Shown in pieces: positions 61,632-64,000 of a DNA stretch of 64,000 bases (position 1 is its first letter; every line of letters begins with the position of its first letter). The position numbers and the translations under genes were made by a program. The notes beneath the pieces were generated by a model that was not told the DNA's origin, ran no database searches, and worked only from the letters and a program-made list of their open reading frames with translations. Origin of the DNA: Piscicola geometra (Eukaryota > Annelida > Clitellata > Hirudinida > Piscicolidae); the NCBI GenBank assembly GCA_943735955.1, contig OX030960.1:4330787-4394786 (forward strand), read 5' to 3'.

Positions 61632-61801
61632 TGACGAGCATCATTATAGTGACGTATAACCCGAACGAGCTTCCAGGCCACTTGGGCTGCAAATTGTTCA
61701 ATTCACGACTATGGGCTACCAGGGCATCGTTTGCACTCGAAGCTAGGACCATTAACCGTTTGTCAAGCTGAGAGACGCTAAACACTCGGCTACCCATTCA
61801 C
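61632..61801 (-). mobile_element. tRNA-derived SINE, copy 2 of the 6.96-kb family
   Basis: On the minus strand it starts GGGTAGCCGAGTGTTTAGCG, with box A TAGCCGAGTGT (one mismatch). Then follow a diverged box B (AGCTTCGAGTGC), CCCAAGTGGCCTGGAAGC and GTTATACGTCACTATAATGATG. It is colinear with 6959-7124, with small indels. Unlike copy 1 it has no triplet-repeat tail. Confidence 0.8.
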
Positions 61802-63932
61802 TCAATTCAACCCAGTACATATAAAATTCACAATTGATAATAATAAATTAGAAAGTGAAGTACAACTAAACAGGTCATTAAAGTCGCCTCAACCTGTTTG
61901 AGCTTAAAAACAGTAAAAAATCTCTCTTTCCACTCCATTACCTCCCAAACCAACGACCCTTTATCGCACTACCCTGCCTTCCCTGGAGACTTTTCGCTTA
62001 GAAAACTTTAGGAATCGTTAAAAGTTAATCTTTTTCAATATCTTGCATAAGTATTTTTTATATTTCCCGCTTGTTTTTGTCAAAATGGTTAAATAGAAGG
62101 GTTGAAGAAAGTCGAGAGCAATCACTTGCATTCCAAACCCTAACTTTCACACTGTCGGCTACTGTATTTTTCATATGATTATTTTGAATATTTACAAACA
62201 AAAAAGAATAAAATGAAACTATTACAACTAAATTGAGATGGTGAACAGCAGTGCAAGGCATGAATCGCTTACGCAAGGAAGGTCAATGGGTGCTAGGCAG
62301 GCCGGCCAAGGTCAAATAACATGTTCAAGCCCATAAAAACGTTTCAAGTGCCGATTATGATTCTGAAGTAAGAGCAAGAATAATTTCTCCAAAAAGACTC
62401 TTTAATGTGTTTTTGATTTTCTCATGAATTTTTAAGATGCAACACATTCCTCGTCCGTCAACGCAACCTCTTTCGTAATCAACTCCACTCATCAACCTAG
62501 ATAGATAAGCTTTACTCTGCTAGTTCTTTGCATTCTTTTAATATTTCCTTTTACTTCTACGTTTACATTTTCTTTTACACTCTATTGAAGTAACTATATC
62601 AAACTATCAGCAAAAGATAGTTTTGCCCCATCCATTATGCTCCTACATTATTCCACCAACTCTTTCTACTATATCACTCCACACCCCCCTTCCCTAAAGT
62701 ATTTCGTTCAATGGAAAAATTAATAGAGAACTTCGCGTGGATGAATATTTTTATTGGAAGGTTCAGCGACTTATGAGCCTGATACATTGTAATTCTATTC
62801 CAAACGAATTTAACTTTTTAAATTAATAATTCAAGAATAGTCTTAAACCAAGAACTCACGAATAATTTCAAACCACCCATCACCTCAAAACCCTTGAACA
62901 CTCATCCACTCCCCGTCACCCCACCAGCACATATACAAATCTTCCCACCACCAGCATCTCTACAACAGCAGGCGTAACACACGGTAGACTCAGCGAGAGC
63001 AATCAGTGGAAGATAACTCTAATGAGAAGCACACAACACGCCGAGGCCATTAGGCATCCCTGGACGTTATAAAAGAACCATAAAACCACCCAGAACATTA
63101 GCTCGGTAATACGAGGGCATTATATCAAACGCCTCATTGCTTCCTTTATTTTAGGTTTACTTTTTTTCTTTATGGTATTAAGATTATTTTTAAATAATAT
63201 TAAATTATTATTATATTTCAAAATGAAATTATTTTCCTCCCGAATTTCGGCATTAATTGAGAAACTTAGATAATTTTTCTCGCAGCTGTGTTCTCCTCTC
63301 GTCTGTCTATGGAATTATCGACTTTTTACGGCTCGACTGACCTTTTCAAGCGACCAATCACGTGAGAGTGTTCGCAAAATGAGGTCATCCGACGTAGTGA
63401 CATTGTTTTTATAAGTAGGATGCATTTGATTTTTATTGGAATATTAAACATTGGCACTACAATGTTCATGCGAACTTTAAAAAATTAAACTTTAAAAAAC
63501 TTTCTTAAACAAAGAATACAAGTTTTATATAAGTTAATTATTTAATTATAATTACAAAATATAATTATAATAATAAAATAAATAATTGATATAATAATTT
63601 ATAATATAAAAAAAGTTTTATATAACTTGAAGATTTAATTAAAATTAAAAAAGGGAAAAAATTGACGTATAAGATGATTGCTTTGAAAGTAGAATTCTGC
63701 ACGGAGACAGAATTTCCAACTGTCGACGTTTCATCTTCACTGAATCAATTTCATCCCAGTTCCATCCCCACTAAACCAGCTTCCATCCCTTCTCAAATCA
63801 TTTTTATTTCTGTTCCATTCCCATTCAGAAAAATTAATTGTTGTGATATGGTTATAGAAGAGGAAATAGAAATTGAAGACTAGCAGTAGAATTGAGGAAG
63901 TAGTAGTTTTGATGGTATTAGTAGTAACAGGG

Positions 63933-63933
<1 letters not shown>

Positions 63934-64000
<67 letters not shown>
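63934..64000. repeat. (TAG)n triplet repeat running off the window
   Basis: Pure TAG triplets for at least 67 bp, truncated by the window edge. Confidence 0.95.

Overview
This is a window of AT-rich invertebrate (metazoan) nuclear DNA. Evidence is split genes with GT-AG introns, animal-only gene families (a Shaker-type K+ channel, a calbindin/calretinin-family EF-hand protein, a Cip/Kip CDK inhibitor), tRNA-derived SINEs, and a heavy load of di-, tri- and tetranucleotide repeats. Nothing suggests a bacterial or viral sequence. I cannot fix the phylum from sequence alone. The mix of SINEs and long simple repeats would suit a spiralian or other large-genome invertebrate, but that is a guess.

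Layout. 1-9.7 kb is mostly non-coding with (ATC)n and (TG)n tracts, a SINE at 6.96-7.12 kb and two weak exon candidates. 9.7-11.9 kb holds a chain of + strand exons with matching splice phases, centred on a 522-nt exon, from a protein I do not recognise. 15.2-17.4 kb holds a second, weaker chain. 20.4-25.0 kb (- strand) is a voltage-gated K+ channel of the Kv1/Shaker type. Splice phases join its channel exon to a 630-codon upstream exon that is Q/N-rich, giving about 1,153 residues with about 780 before the T1 domain. 29.4-41.1 kb (+) is a calbindin-family gene: eight exons encode the last four EF-hands and the stop. The first EF pair was not found. Its introns carry a 262-bp pure (TG)n, a (CA)n lying directly on a splice acceptor, and a 1.2-kb 11-bp minisatellite ending at the last acceptor. 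43.4-46.2 kb (-) is a two-exon gene for an unrecognised, very acidic, Gly/Asp-rich protein with a coiled coil. 53.5-58.4 kb (+) is a two-exon p21/p27/dacapo-like CDK inhibitor with a PIP-box-like motif; its 4-kb intron contains long (GGAT)n and (ATCY)n tracts. 58.4-64 kb is non-coding with (CA)n, (ATC)n, another SINE copy and a terminal (TAG)n.

The four firm genes are unrelated neighbours, not a pathway: membrane excitability, calcium buffering/sensing, an unknown acidic protein, and cell-cycle arrest. No operon, CRISPR, prokaryotic system or rRNA was seen, and no intact tRNA gene. The most unusual items are the giant N-terminal extension and shortened S4 of the Kv channel, and the repeats that lie directly on calbindin splice sites. 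All gene models come from reading frames, splice motifs and remembered family patterns; no transcript or database search was available.
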